NCBI GenBank assembly: GCA_937897625.1
Contig: CALCNZ010000137.1
Coordinates: 1-12,822, forward strand
DNA from: an uncultured Flavobacteriales bacterium
GTDB taxonomy: Bacteria; Bacteroidota; Bacteroidia; Flavobacteriales_D; Sanyastnellaceae
Direction of reading: 5' to 3'
Length of the DNA: 12,822 nucleotides
In this document: positions 6,478 through 12,822 of the stretch, in pieces
How the letters are laid out: the number at the start of each line of letters is the position of its first letter
How positions within the stretch are numbered: the stretch's first letter is position 1
Translations under genes and position numbers: made by a program
The notes under the pieces: generated by a model
Database searches by the model: none
What the model saw: the letters and a program-made list of their open reading frames with translations, nothing else
Told to the model about the DNA's origin: nothing

Positions 6478-6493
6478 GGAACTGATTTACATT

Positions 6494-8731
6494 ATGAAAA
6501 AGACCCTTGCCTCTTTGTTTTTCTTAGCCACCGTATTCGGTGCGACTGCGCAGAAAAAAATTACCAATGAACTCATTTGGAACAGCCGCGAATTCAATGC
6601 GGAATACCTCGGCGGATTCAATTCCATGAACGACGGAGAGTCTTTCTCAGATGTCTTGGCGTCTGATGCAAACGGACAAACCATTATCCAATGCAGTTTC
6701 GCGAATGGAGATACCTTGAAAGCGATTACAACTGCCAAGAAGATTTTCGGGAATGCCATGACCGCCTTCGACAATTATTCGTTCAATGCAGATGAAAGCA
6801 TGTTGTTGATTGAAACAGAAAGTGAAGGCATTTACCGATGGAGCAGCATGTCGAATTACTTCGTGCACAATTTAATTACCGGAGAAACCACGCCCATTGC
6901 AGACTTCAAGAAAGGAAAGCAACGCTTGGCGACAATCTCTCCAGATAAAAAACGCGTGGCATTCGTTCGTAACAATAACATTTTCATTTTCAATATTGAA
7001 ACGAAAGAAGAGAAGCAAGTGACTTTCGACGGAGAGAAAAACAAGATTATAAACGGAGCCACCGATTGGGTGTACGAAGAAGAATTCGGATTCGATCGCG
7101 GATTGTATTGGAACGAAACCGGTTCACTCCTCGCCTACTACAAATTCAACGAAAGCAGCGTTCCTGAATACGGAATGGATATCTACGGAAGTCTTTATCC
7201 GGAAAGAACCACCTTCAAGTATCCGAAGGCTGGAGAAAAGAATTCAGATGTAAGCATTCACATTTATGAATTGTCGAAGAACAAGAGTTTCTTGGTTGAA
7301 ACCACTTCTGCTGAATTCGAATACATCCCACGCATCAAATGGGGCAAACAAGAAACGCAGCTCTTGATTCAAAAAATGAATCGCCATCAAAATCACTTGA
7401 TCTATGAATTAACCAGTCCCATTCGTGTGGAAGGTTCTGACAAATGGCCTACTGCTGTTCTGATGGAAGAGAAATCTGAAACGTACATCGATGTGAATGA
7501 TAATATTCAATTTTTATCGGGTGGAAATTGTATGATCTATACCAGCGAGAAAAGCGGTTACGCGCATTTGTATCAAATAGACTTGGGAACGAAAGTAGAA
7601 AAAGCGTTAACGAGCGGAAATTGGGAGATCCTTGATTTTTATGGCATCGACGAAAAAGCAGGAAACATTTACTTCAGCTCTACTCGTGCTGCACAAGTGA
7701 ACTACAGCAAACGCATGAGCAGTTCGCTAGACGCGACTTCAAAATATGTGTACTGTGTGAATTTGAAAAAGAACTCGTGGAAGTGCCTAACTTCTGACGA
7801 TGGAACGAACGAAGCGGCTTTCAGCAAAGGATTGAAGTATTTCCTTCACACCTACAGCAATGCCAACACCCCTCCTACTTTTTGCATTCGCGACAATCAA
7901 GGTGTGGTGAAGCGCACACTTATTACCAATGAAAATTTGGTGAAGAAGTTGGCGCAATACAATTGCGTGAAGAAAGAATTTTTCTCGTTTAAGAATTCAA
8001 CGAATGTCGATTTGAATTGCTGGATGATGAAGCCTGCGAACTTCGATCCGAATAAAAAATACCCTGTACTTGTTGCCATCTACGGCGGACCTGGAAGCAA
8101 CACCGTATTGGATTCGTATGGCGGAAAGAACTACATGTGGTACCAATTGCTTTGTCAAGAAGGATACATAGTCGTTAGCTGTGATCCTCGCGGAACACAA
8201 TTCAGAGGAAAAGATTTCAAACATTCAACCTACATGAATTTAGGTGGAAATGAAACGCAAGACTTCATTGACTTCGCGAAATATTTAGGTCAGCAATCTT
8301 ACATAGATGCAGCGCGCATTGGTATGCAAGGATGGAGCTATGGCGGATACATGACTTCGTTGTGCATGACCAAAGGAGCCGATTATTACAAGACGGGAAT
8401 TGCAGTTGCTCCGGTAACGAATTGGAAATATTACGACAGCGTTTATACCGAAAGATATTTGCGCACACCGCAAGAGAATTCAGGTGGATACGAAAACAAC
8501 TCACCGATTAACTTTGCGAAGCAATTGAAAGGAAACTACTTGTTGGTGCACGGAAGCGCAGACGACAACGTGCATTTCCAAAACACCATGGACATGGTAA
8601 GCGCATTGGTTGCGGCGAATAAGCCTTTCGACTTGTTTGTATATCCGAACAAAGACCACGGCATTTACGGTGGAAACACACGCTTGCACTTGTTCAGTAA
8701 GATGACCAACTTCTTGAAAGAAAACTTGTAA
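6494..8731 (+). CDS. Dipeptidyl peptidase IV, S9B family, exported
   Basis: This serine exopeptidase removes Xaa-Pro or Xaa-Ala dipeptides from peptide N-termini, here probably in the periplasm. The 745-residue protein begins with a Sec signal peptide (MKKTLASLFFLATVFGATAQ). An N-terminal beta-propeller (about 40-490) includes DWVYEEEF (191-198), whose paired glutamates hold the substrate amino terminus and mark true DPP IV. The C-terminal alpha/beta-hydrolase domain has the oxyanion region AIYGGPGS (528-535), the nucleophile elbow GWSYGGYM (Ser615), HGSADDNVHFQ (Asp690) and KDHGIYGG (His722), so the triad is complete. The frame is open upstream to 6320, but the start at 6494 puts the signal peptide at the N-terminus and sits after a promoter-like site. 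The stop overlaps the next ATG by one base (TAATG). The length is normal for bacterial DPP IV. Confidence 0.96.
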   Translation: MKKTLASLFFLATVFGATAQKKITNELIWNSREFNAEYLGGFNSMNDGESFSDVLASDANGQTIIQCSFANGDTLKAITTAKKIFGNAMTAFDNYSFNADESMLLIETESEGIYRWSSMSNYFVHNLITGETTPIADFKKGKQRLATISPDKKRVAFVRNNNIFIFNIETKEEKQVTFDGEKNKIINGATDWVYEEEFGFDRGLYWNETGSLLAYYKFNESSVPEYGMDIYGSLYPERTTFKYPKAGEKNSDVSIHIYELSKNKSFLVETTSAEFEYIPRIKWGKQETQLLIQKMNRHQNHLIYELTSPIRVEGSDKWPTAVLMEEKSETYIDVNDNIQFLSGGNCMIYTSEKSGYAHLYQIDLGTKVEKALTSGNWEILDFYGIDEKAGNIYFSSTRAAQVNYSKRMSSSLDATSKYVYCVNLKKNSWKCLTSDDGTNEAAFSKGLKYFLHTYSNANTPPTFCIRDNQGVVKRTLITNENLVKKLAQYNCVKKEFFSFKNSTNVDLNCWMMKPANFDPNKKYPVLVAIYGGPGSNTVLDSYGGKNYMWYQLLCQEGYIVVSCDPRGTQFRGKDFKHSTYMNLGGNETQDFIDFAKYLGQQSYIDAARIGMQGWSYGGYMTSLCMTKGADYYKTGIAVAPVTNWKYYDSVYTERYLRTPQENSGGYENNSPINFAKQLKGNYLLVHGSADDNVHFQNTMDMVSALVAANKPFDLFVYPNKDHGIYGGNTRLHLFSKMTNFLKENL

Positions 8732-9849
8732 TGAAAAAACTTCTGTTCACACTGTCTGCCGTTTGCTTGGGTCTTTTGATCCATGCACAAGAGCAATGGC
8801 AAGTGCACGGAAGCGTTCAATACGGATTTGTGGTTCCGCACAACTCGCTCATGGAGCCGCTTATAACGGCACACAGCGTAGGCGGAAGCGTTCGTTTCAT
8901 GAAGCGTATAAGTACTCGGCTTTATTCAAAGCCTTACGGAAATCCTTATCAGGGAGTAGACTTCACGTACATCAACACCGGGAACATTCAGCAACTGGGA
9001 CAACAATTCTCGTTGAATTTTTGGAATCAGTTTCCCATAACACGTCGATTGTTTCGTGCTCCAACGTGCAAATTTGTCGCATGGAATAAAAAGTATATCA
9101 ATCTAGGCATTGGCTTAGGCTACACCACCAAGATTTGGAATCTTCAAACGAATTACCAAGCGCCGGTGTTGGGTTCGCATGTGAATGCCGCGTTGAGTAT
9201 TGGTTTCGACCAAGAAATTTTTCACACCGAAAAACTTCAATACAAATTAGGAATTCGTGTGACGCATTTCTCTAACGGAGCCTTTCAATTGCCGAATTTA
9301 GGAACCAATACACTCGCGCTTACCTTGGGTGTTCAGCCTTTAACCAAACCGAAAGCACCGAAAAAAGATGAAGAGCATGAAATTCTGTTGTTGCGTTTAC
9401 TGAGCAAATACAACTACAGCCTTTCATATTCGCAAGGATGGAAAGAAGTTATGCAGCCTTACGGAAAGAAATATCCGATTTACTTGCTTAGCGCGGGATG
9501 GGATTTTCGCACCTCGCGGGTAAAGCATTGCTTCGGATTAACAGCAGATGTCATGTTCAACAGCTCGCTTATTCCGCTCATGGAAAACAGAGACGGCATG
9601 CACCCGAACAATCGTTCGGTTTTTCAGTTGGGTGCAGGACCAACGTTTTGTCAGAATTTCGGAAACACGCAATTGCGCATTGTTCAAGGTATTTACCTTC
9701 GAGATAAATGGGCCGAGACCACGCCGGTTTATCAGCGTGTGATCTTGCGTCACGCCCCGATGGACAAACGCTGGTTCATTCAATTCGGATTAAAAACTCA
9801 TTTTGCAAAAGCAGATTATGGTGAAATTGGATTTGGCTATCGTCTCTAG
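8731..9849 (+). CDS. Acyloxyacyl hydrolase, PagL-like lipid A deacylase family
   Basis: This predicted outer-membrane beta-barrel enzyme would remove an ester-linked acyl chain from lipid A, altering LPS. It has 372 residues and a signal peptide (MKKLLFTLSAVCLGLLIHAQ). The N-terminal half has the pattern GFVVPHNSLMEP, PYQGVDFTYINTGNIQQLG and NLGIGLGY, followed by GIRVTHFSNGAFQLPN (174-189). There the H-x-S pair (His179, Ser181) matches the PagL catalytic His and Ser. The acidic third residue is not obvious by spacing. The protein is about twice as long as PagL of Pseudomonas; the second half (about 215-372) is again strand-rich and ends in an aromatic strand (IGFGYRL). This longer form is known in Bacteroidota. 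It sits between DPP IV (1-base overlap) and the DUF2807 lipoprotein (32-base overlap). Activity is inferred. Confidence 0.8.
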   Translation: MKKLLFTLSAVCLGLLIHAQEQWQVHGSVQYGFVVPHNSLMEPLITAHSVGGSVRFMKRISTRLYSKPYGNPYQGVDFTYINTGNIQQLGQQFSLNFWNQFPITRRLFRAPTCKFVAWNKKYINLGIGLGYTTKIWNLQTNYQAPVLGSHVNAALSIGFDQEIFHTEKLQYKLGIRVTHFSNGAFQLPNLGTNTLALTLGVQPLTKPKAPKKDEEHEILLLRLLSKYNYSLSYSQGWKEVMQPYGKKYPIYLLSAGWDFRTSRVKHCFGLTADVMFNSSLIPLMENRDGMHPNNRSVFQLGAGPTFCQNFGNTQLRIVQGIYLRDKWAETTPVYQRVILRHAPMDKRWFIQFGLKTHFAKADYGEIGFGYRL

Positions 9850-10570
9850 ATTCAGTGTGCTTTGCGCGTTGGTGCTGCTTTGTTCGTGCAACAAAGAGAA
9901 TGCTCCCGATTGCTTTAAAACCGCGGGAGAAGTTCAAACAGAAACGAGAGATCTCGGAAGTTTTTCCAAATTGGAATTGAATAGCAATTTGAAATACGAA
10001 TTGGTCGACACGAATTTTTGTGGCATTGAAATCACGGGTCCGCAGAATTTACTTCCGAAAATAGACGCTCAACTTGCGAATGGAATTTTAAAAATTGAAA
10101 ACAAAAACACGTGCAATTTCCTTCGCTCGTATGAGCACACGATCACTGTGAAGTTGTATTTCGATTCATTGACAAACATTCAAAATTTCAGCACAGGAAG
10201 TGTTGTTTCTTTGAATGAATTGAAAGCACGTAAACTTGTGATAGAGAACAAGCATGCGAATGGAAAGGTTGAGTTGAACTTGAATTGCGATACCGTTTAT
10301 TGCGGCTCTCCGGCCGGAGCCAACGATTCGTATTTGTATGGTACAGTAAACGTTGCTCAATTGTATTCAGACGCCTACGGAATTATTCATGCTGAAGCAT
10401 TAAATGCGAATGAAGTTTACATCAACAACTCTTCTCTTCAGCCCATATATGCGAGGGCTACGAGCTATGCTTTTGTTCGCATTGAAGATGCGGGAAATGT
10501 TGTGCTGAAACAAACTCCAGCCTTGTACGATTTTGTTCGCAACGGAAGTGGCGAATTAATTTTCGAATAA
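9818..10570 (+). CDS. DUF2807 (head-GIN-type) lipoprotein
   Basis: This 250-residue exported lipoprotein has a hydrophobic signal ending in CALVLLCSC, so Cys24 should be lipidated. The mature region fits DUF2807: DLGSFSKLELNSNLKYELV, GPQNLLPKIDAQLANGILKIENKN, CNFLRSYEHTITVKLYF, then regular short strands (SLNELKARKLVIENKHANGK, and so on) that suggest a right-handed beta-helix or similar solenoid. Family members are annotated as putative adhesin-like proteins; no function is proven. The start lies inside the 3' end of the deacylase gene in another frame. ATG 9818 is preferred, with ATG 9803 or GTG 9821 as alternatives, all giving a complete signal. The overlap of about 32 bases implies translational coupling. 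The last 15 bases overlap the convergent thioesterase gene. Confidence 0.85.
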   Translation: MVKLDLAIVSRFSVLCALVLLCSCNKENAPDCFKTAGEVQTETRDLGSFSKLELNSNLKYELVDTNFCGIEITGPQNLLPKIDAQLANGILKIENKNTCNFLRSYEHTITVKLYFDSLTNIQNFSTGSVVSLNELKARKLVIENKHANGKVELNLNCDTVYCGSPAGANDSYLYGTVNVAQLYSDAYGIIHAEALNANEVYINNSSLQPIYARATSYAFVRIEDAGNVVLKQTPALYDFVRNGSGELIFE

Positions 10571-10963
10571 TTCTGCAATGTGTTGCGGCGCTTTGCAAGG
10601 GCGTCCTGTTGTTTTATCAACGAACACCAATTCCACTTCCGCAGTATTCAAAAGTGTTTCATCTCTGTACGATTCAAATGCGAATAAAATTCGCGTCCCG
10701 CTGAACTGTTTTATTCTGGTTTGAATCTGCACCACATCGTCGTAATGCGCAGGAACTTTATAATGTATGTTGAAGGTTCTTACGGGAAGTAGAATTCCTT
10801 CGTCTTCGAGATCTTTGTACACAATTCCCAATTCACGCAAAGCCTCTACCCTTGCCACTTCAAAATAGGCCGCATAATGACCGTAATAGAGATAGCCCAT
10901 GCGGTCGGTTTCTGAATATCTTACAGTAAATTTGGAATGAAAGACGCGGTCTTGAATTTTCAT
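10556..10963 (-). CDS. Acyl-CoA thioesterase, 4HBT/YbgC-like hotdog fold
   Basis: This 135-residue cytosolic thioesterase hydrolyses acyl-CoA thioesters. The motif RYSETDRMGYLYYGHYAAYFEVAR (residues 15-38, in pieces) is the 4-hydroxybenzoyl-CoA thioesterase signature. Asp20 corresponds to the catalytic aspartate of the YbgC/4HBT group, and the central helix with Glu35-Ala-Arg is in place. The beta-sheet residues FNIHYKVPAHYDDVVQI and ELVFVDKTTGRPCKAP complete the domain. The open frame extends to 11068, but the extra 35 residues look unlike a domain, and the ATG at 10963 gives the usual length. The substrate is unknown: YbgC-type enzymes act on short or long acyl-CoA, and link to the Tol-Pal complex in proteobacteria, where the neighbouring genes differ. 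The 3' end overlaps the DUF2807 gene by 15 bases on the other strand. Confidence 0.92.
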   Translation of the reverse strand: MKIQDRVFHSKFTVRYSETDRMGYLYYGHYAAYFEVARVEALRELGIVYKDLEDEGILLPVRTFNIHYKVPAHYDDVVQIQTRIKQFSGTRILFAFESYRDETLLNTAEVELVFVDKTTGRPCKAPQHIAELFEN

Positions 10964-11114
10964 AGCCACAAAGAAATTATTGAATTGTCTTGCTATGATT
11001 TTCATTCTCAAAATCTTTGAACAATCTTTCGAACAACGGGCTTTAATTGATACGTCAAAAATTTTCATAAGTCAATAGGCAATTGAGTTTTTTTTTCACT
11101 TTTTTTACATTTCT
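10964..11114. other. Non-coding, T-rich region between the thioesterase and dnaA promoter
   Basis: Two long T runs (9 bases at 11088-11096 and 7 at 11100-11106) lie just upstream of the candidate dnaA promoter. No convincing gene is present; the frame open from 11068 on the minus strand only extends the thioesterase with unlike sequence. No canonical DnaA-box (TTATCCACA-type) was seen. The T-tracts may act as an upstream promoter-enhancing element for dnaA or as A-tracts upstream of the thioesterase on the other strand (inference). Confidence 0.4.
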
Positions 11115-11145
11115 TTTGTAGTCCGAGAAACGCGAAGCATATTTG
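11115..11145 (+). promoter_or_regulatory. Candidate dnaA promoter
   Basis: TTTG at 11115-11118 is followed after 19 bases by CATATTTG at 11138-11145. This matches the Bacteroidota TTTG-N19-TAnnTTTG pattern with one mismatch (C for T). The start site would be near 11152, leaving about 47 bases to the dnaA ATG. Confidence 0.55.
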
Positions 11146-11198
11146 TTGTTTACCGGCACCTAAACAGACGATTAACCCTTTTTATATTCAGTAGTATT

Positions 11199-12629
11199 AT
11201 GACTAACGATTTCAATCAAGTTTGGCAAAATTGTTTAAATATCATTAAAGACAATGTAAGTCCGCAAGGATTCAAAACTTGGTTCGAACCGATTAAACCC
11301 GTTAAACTTGAAAACAAAGTTTTAACGATTCAAGTCCCTTCACAATTTTTCTACGAATGGTTGGAAGAACATTATGTTACGCTTCTAAAAAAAATCATTC
11401 GCAAAGAATTAGGCACTGAAGGAAGGTTGGAATATTCCATCATCATGGAAAACAATCAGGCTTCGAACGCTCCTTACACCATTAAAGTTCCAACCAGCAA
11501 TCGCAAGGCGGTTAAAAACGCTCCTGTTGCAATGCCGTTGGATTTAGGTGATGTTCCAATCAAGAATCCGTTTATCATTCCTGGTCTTCGCAAGTTGAAC
11601 ATTGATTCAAACTTGAATCCGAATTACTCTTTCGAGAATTTCGTTGAAGGCGATTGCAACCGTTTAGCGCGCAGCGCGGGTTATGCAGTAGCTAACAAGC
11701 CAGGCGGAACGGCATTCAATCCGTTATTGATTTACGGAAGCACTGGTTACGGAAAGTCTCACTTGGCTCACGCTATTGGACTCGAGATCAAGAACAAGTA
11801 TCCAGAGAAAACAGTATTGTACGTAAACAGTGAAACGTTTACGCACCAATTCATAGATGCGGTGAAGAACGGAACCATCAACGACTTTTCACACTTCTAT
11901 CAGATGATGGATGTGTTAATCATTGACGACGTTCATTTCTTTGCTGGAAAGGAGAAGACACAAGATGTATTCTTCCACATCTTCAATCACCTTCACCAAA
12001 CAGGTAAGCAAATCATTTTAACAAGTGATAAGCCACCGGTTGAATTGCAAGGCATGGAGCAACGTTTGTTGTCTCGCTTCAAGTGGGGATTGAGTGCAGA
12101 CTTGCAATGTCCGTCTTTGGAAACGCGTATAGCTATTCTTCGCAAGAAGATGTATGCAGACGGAATTGATCTTCCAGACGAAGTTGTTGAGTACTTGGCT
12201 TACAGTATCACCACGAACATTCGTGAGCTTGAAGGTGCATTGATCTCTTTGATTGCTCAATCTTCATTGAACAAGAAAGCCATTACGCTTGATCTTGCGA
12301 AGCAGATGATTGACAAGTTCGTGAAGAACACTGCTCGTGAGGTTAGCATCGATTACATTCAGAAAGTTGTTTGCGATTACTTCGACTTACCTATTGAGTT
12401 GTTGAAGAGCAAGACGCGCAAGCGCGAGATTGTTCAAGCGCGTCAGATTGCGATGTACTTCGCAAAGAAGATGACGAAGAGCAGTTTGGCAAGCATTGGT
12501 GCTCATTGCGGTGGAAAAGACCACGCAACGGTATTGCACGCTTGTCGCACCGTGAACAACTTACAAGAAACCGACAAACACTTCAGAAAATATCTTGAAG
12601 ATTTAGAGAAGAAATTAAGCATTGCTTAA
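11199..12629 (+). CDS. dnaA: Chromosomal replication initiator DnaA
   Basis: DnaA is the AAA+ protein that binds and opens the replication origin. It has 476 residues, normal for Bacteroidota. Domain I is at 1-80 (WQNCLNIIKDNVSPQGFKTWF), linker domain II at about 85-135, and AAA+ domain III from 140. The Walker A is GSTGYGKSHLAHAIG (180-194, Lys186, Ser187) and Walker B is VLIIDDVHFFAGKEKTQ (239-255, Asp243/Asp244). The arginine-finger segment is EQRLLSRFKWGL (Arg293), and sensor II is NIRELEGAL (Arg342). Domain IV (about 380-476) has the DNA-binding signature CGGKDHATVLHACRTVNNL. The Walker A differs from the usual GGxGLGKTHL. No dnaN, recF or gyrB adjoins it, and a strong terminator follows, so it is probably monocistronic. 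The start is the ATG before MTNDFNQVW, in line with homologues. Confidence 0.98.
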   Translation: MTNDFNQVWQNCLNIIKDNVSPQGFKTWFEPIKPVKLENKVLTIQVPSQFFYEWLEEHYVTLLKKIIRKELGTEGRLEYSIIMENNQASNAPYTIKVPTSNRKAVKNAPVAMPLDLGDVPIKNPFIIPGLRKLNIDSNLNPNYSFENFVEGDCNRLARSAGYAVANKPGGTAFNPLLIYGSTGYGKSHLAHAIGLEIKNKYPEKTVLYVNSETFTHQFIDAVKNGTINDFSHFYQMMDVLIIDDVHFFAGKEKTQDVFFHIFNHLHQTGKQIILTSDKPPVELQGMEQRLLSRFKWGLSADLQCPSLETRIAILRKKMYADGIDLPDEVVEYLAYSITTNIRELEGALISLIAQSSLNKKAITLDLAKQMIDKFVKNTAREVSIDYIQKVVCDYFDLPIELLKSKTRKREIVQARQIAMYFAKKMTKSSLASIGAHCGGKDHATVLHACRTVNNLQETDKHFRKYLEDLEKKLSIA

Positions 12630-12645
12630 ATCGCTTTTTCGCTGG

Positions 12646-12703
12646 ATCTTTCACGCAGTGAACCTTTCGCAAGAATCTTTCACCCAATGAATCTTCCACC
12701 GGA
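12646..12703 (+). repeat. Imperfect 29-bp tandem repeat downstream of dnaA
   Basis: ATCTTTCACGCAGTGAA at 12646-12662 recurs as ATCTTTCACCCAATGAA at 12675-12691 (15 of 17 identical), 29 bases apart. The remaining parts of the two units agree only partly. The first copy contains a small TTCAC-GCA-GTGAA inverted repeat. The repeat begins 17 bases after the dnaA stop. Confidence 0.5.
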
Positions 12704-12724
12704 ATAATTACCTAAACAACAGGG

Positions 12725-12748
12725 AAGCCGCTTTCGAGCGGCTTTTTT
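12725..12748 (+). terminator. Intrinsic terminator of dnaA
   Basis: An 8-bp stem (AAGCCGCT at 12725-12732, AGCGGCTT at 12737-12744) closes a TTCG tetraloop and runs into a T6 tract (12743-12748). This is a textbook Rho-independent terminator about 95 bases past the dnaA stop. Confidence 0.92.
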
Positions 12749-12755
12749 GTTTCTT

Positions 12756-12776
12756 GAAGTCGCAAAATGCGACTTC
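12756..12776. repeat. Perfect inverted repeat after the dnaA terminator
   Basis: GAAGTCGCA (12756-12764) and TGCGACTTC (12768-12776) form a perfect 9-bp stem with a 3-base AAA loop. There is no immediate T-tract on either side. It could be a mobile or palindromic repeat unit, an operator, or a second terminator-like hairpin; which cannot be told here. Confidence 0.65.
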
Positions 12777-12793
12777 ATTCTAAAATTATTTTT

Positions 12794-12812
12794 CCCCCAC
12801 CTCCAGTGGGGG
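12794..12812. repeat. GC-rich inverted repeat at the window edge
   Basis: CCCCCAC (12794-12800) and GTGGGGG (12806-12812) form a 7-bp stem over a CTCCA loop. On the plus strand a T-run precedes it and none follows. Its composition stands out from the AT-rich surroundings, so it may be part of a dispersed intergenic repeat that continues past the window (inference). Confidence 0.5.
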
Positions 12813-12822
12813 CATTTCGGAT

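Noticed and set aside
6320..6493. 58-residue N-terminal extension of DPP IV
   Set aside because: It would overlap the PD40 lipoprotein start region on the opposite strand and bury the signal peptide; the ATG at 6494 gives a clean signal peptide.
10964..11068. 35-residue N-terminal extension of the thioesterase
   Set aside because: The extra sequence does not resemble the family, and the ATG at 10963 gives the normal length for the hotdog domain.
11056..11082. Minus-strand promoter for the thioesterase
   Set aside because: AATTTTTG on the minus strand is a 7/8 match, but the nearest upstream TTG is only 16 bases away, shorter than the spacing seen at the other promoters; too weak to report as a feature.
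11069..11198. Replication origin (oriC) upstream of dnaA
   Set aside because: The stretch is T-rich, but no TTATCCACA-type DnaA boxes were seen, and the flanks lack dnaN, recF or gyrB. T-runs alone are not enough.
1..12822. Defence island, prophage, integrative element or CRISPR locus
   Set aside because: No integrase, transposase, nuclease, toxin-antitoxin pair or spaced repeats were found; all sizeable genes belong to housekeeping or envelope families.

Overview
The window looks like a chromosomal segment from a member of the Bacteroidota, most likely Flavobacteriales or a close relative (inference). The evidence is a Rho factor with a long disordered insert, a PorT-type outer-membrane protein of the type IX secretion system, DUF4199, DUF2752 and DUF2807 proteins, and promoter-like sites of the form TTTG-N19/20-TAnnTTTG. 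No tRNA, rRNA, CRISPR array, transposase or phage gene was seen. Most of the window is ordinary core and cell-envelope content, and I do not see a convincing new multi-gene system.

Layout. (1) Positions 1-107, minus strand: the first 35 codons of a response regulator, cut by the window edge and divergent from what follows. (2) 210-1956, plus: a tight operon of clpS (adaptor for N-degron proteolysis), a small TPR protein and a GT4 glycosyltransferase. (3) 1964-5357, plus: a good promoter, a hairpin-bearing leader, then rho, a four-helix DUF4199 membrane protein, porT and a DUF2752 membrane protein. These genes overlap or nearly touch. (4) 5335-6426, minus: a PD40 beta-propeller lipoprotein, overlapping DUF2752 tail to tail. 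(5) 6447-10570, plus: a promoter followed by dipeptidyl peptidase IV, a PagL-like lipid A deacylase and a DUF2807 lipoprotein, again overlapping. (6) 10556-10963, minus: a hotdog-fold acyl-CoA thioesterase, overlapping the previous gene tail to tail. (7) 11115-12822, plus: a promoter, dnaA, and a 3' region with an imperfect tandem repeat, a clear intrinsic terminator and two more perfect hairpins.

How the genes fit together. Rho (transcription termination), ClpS (protein turnover) and DnaA (replication initiation) are housekeeping functions. The middle of the window is dominated by exported products: the PorT barrel, the PD40 lipoprotein, a periplasmic-type DPP IV, an outer-membrane lipid A deacylase and a DUF2807 lipoprotein. 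Genes run close together, with several start/stop overlaps and two convergent overlaps that leave no room for an intrinsic terminator. The points most worth a second look are the hexapeptide-repeat disordered insert in Rho, the substituted P-loop of DnaA, the forced non-ATG start of the DUF2752 gene, and the structured region 3' of dnaA.
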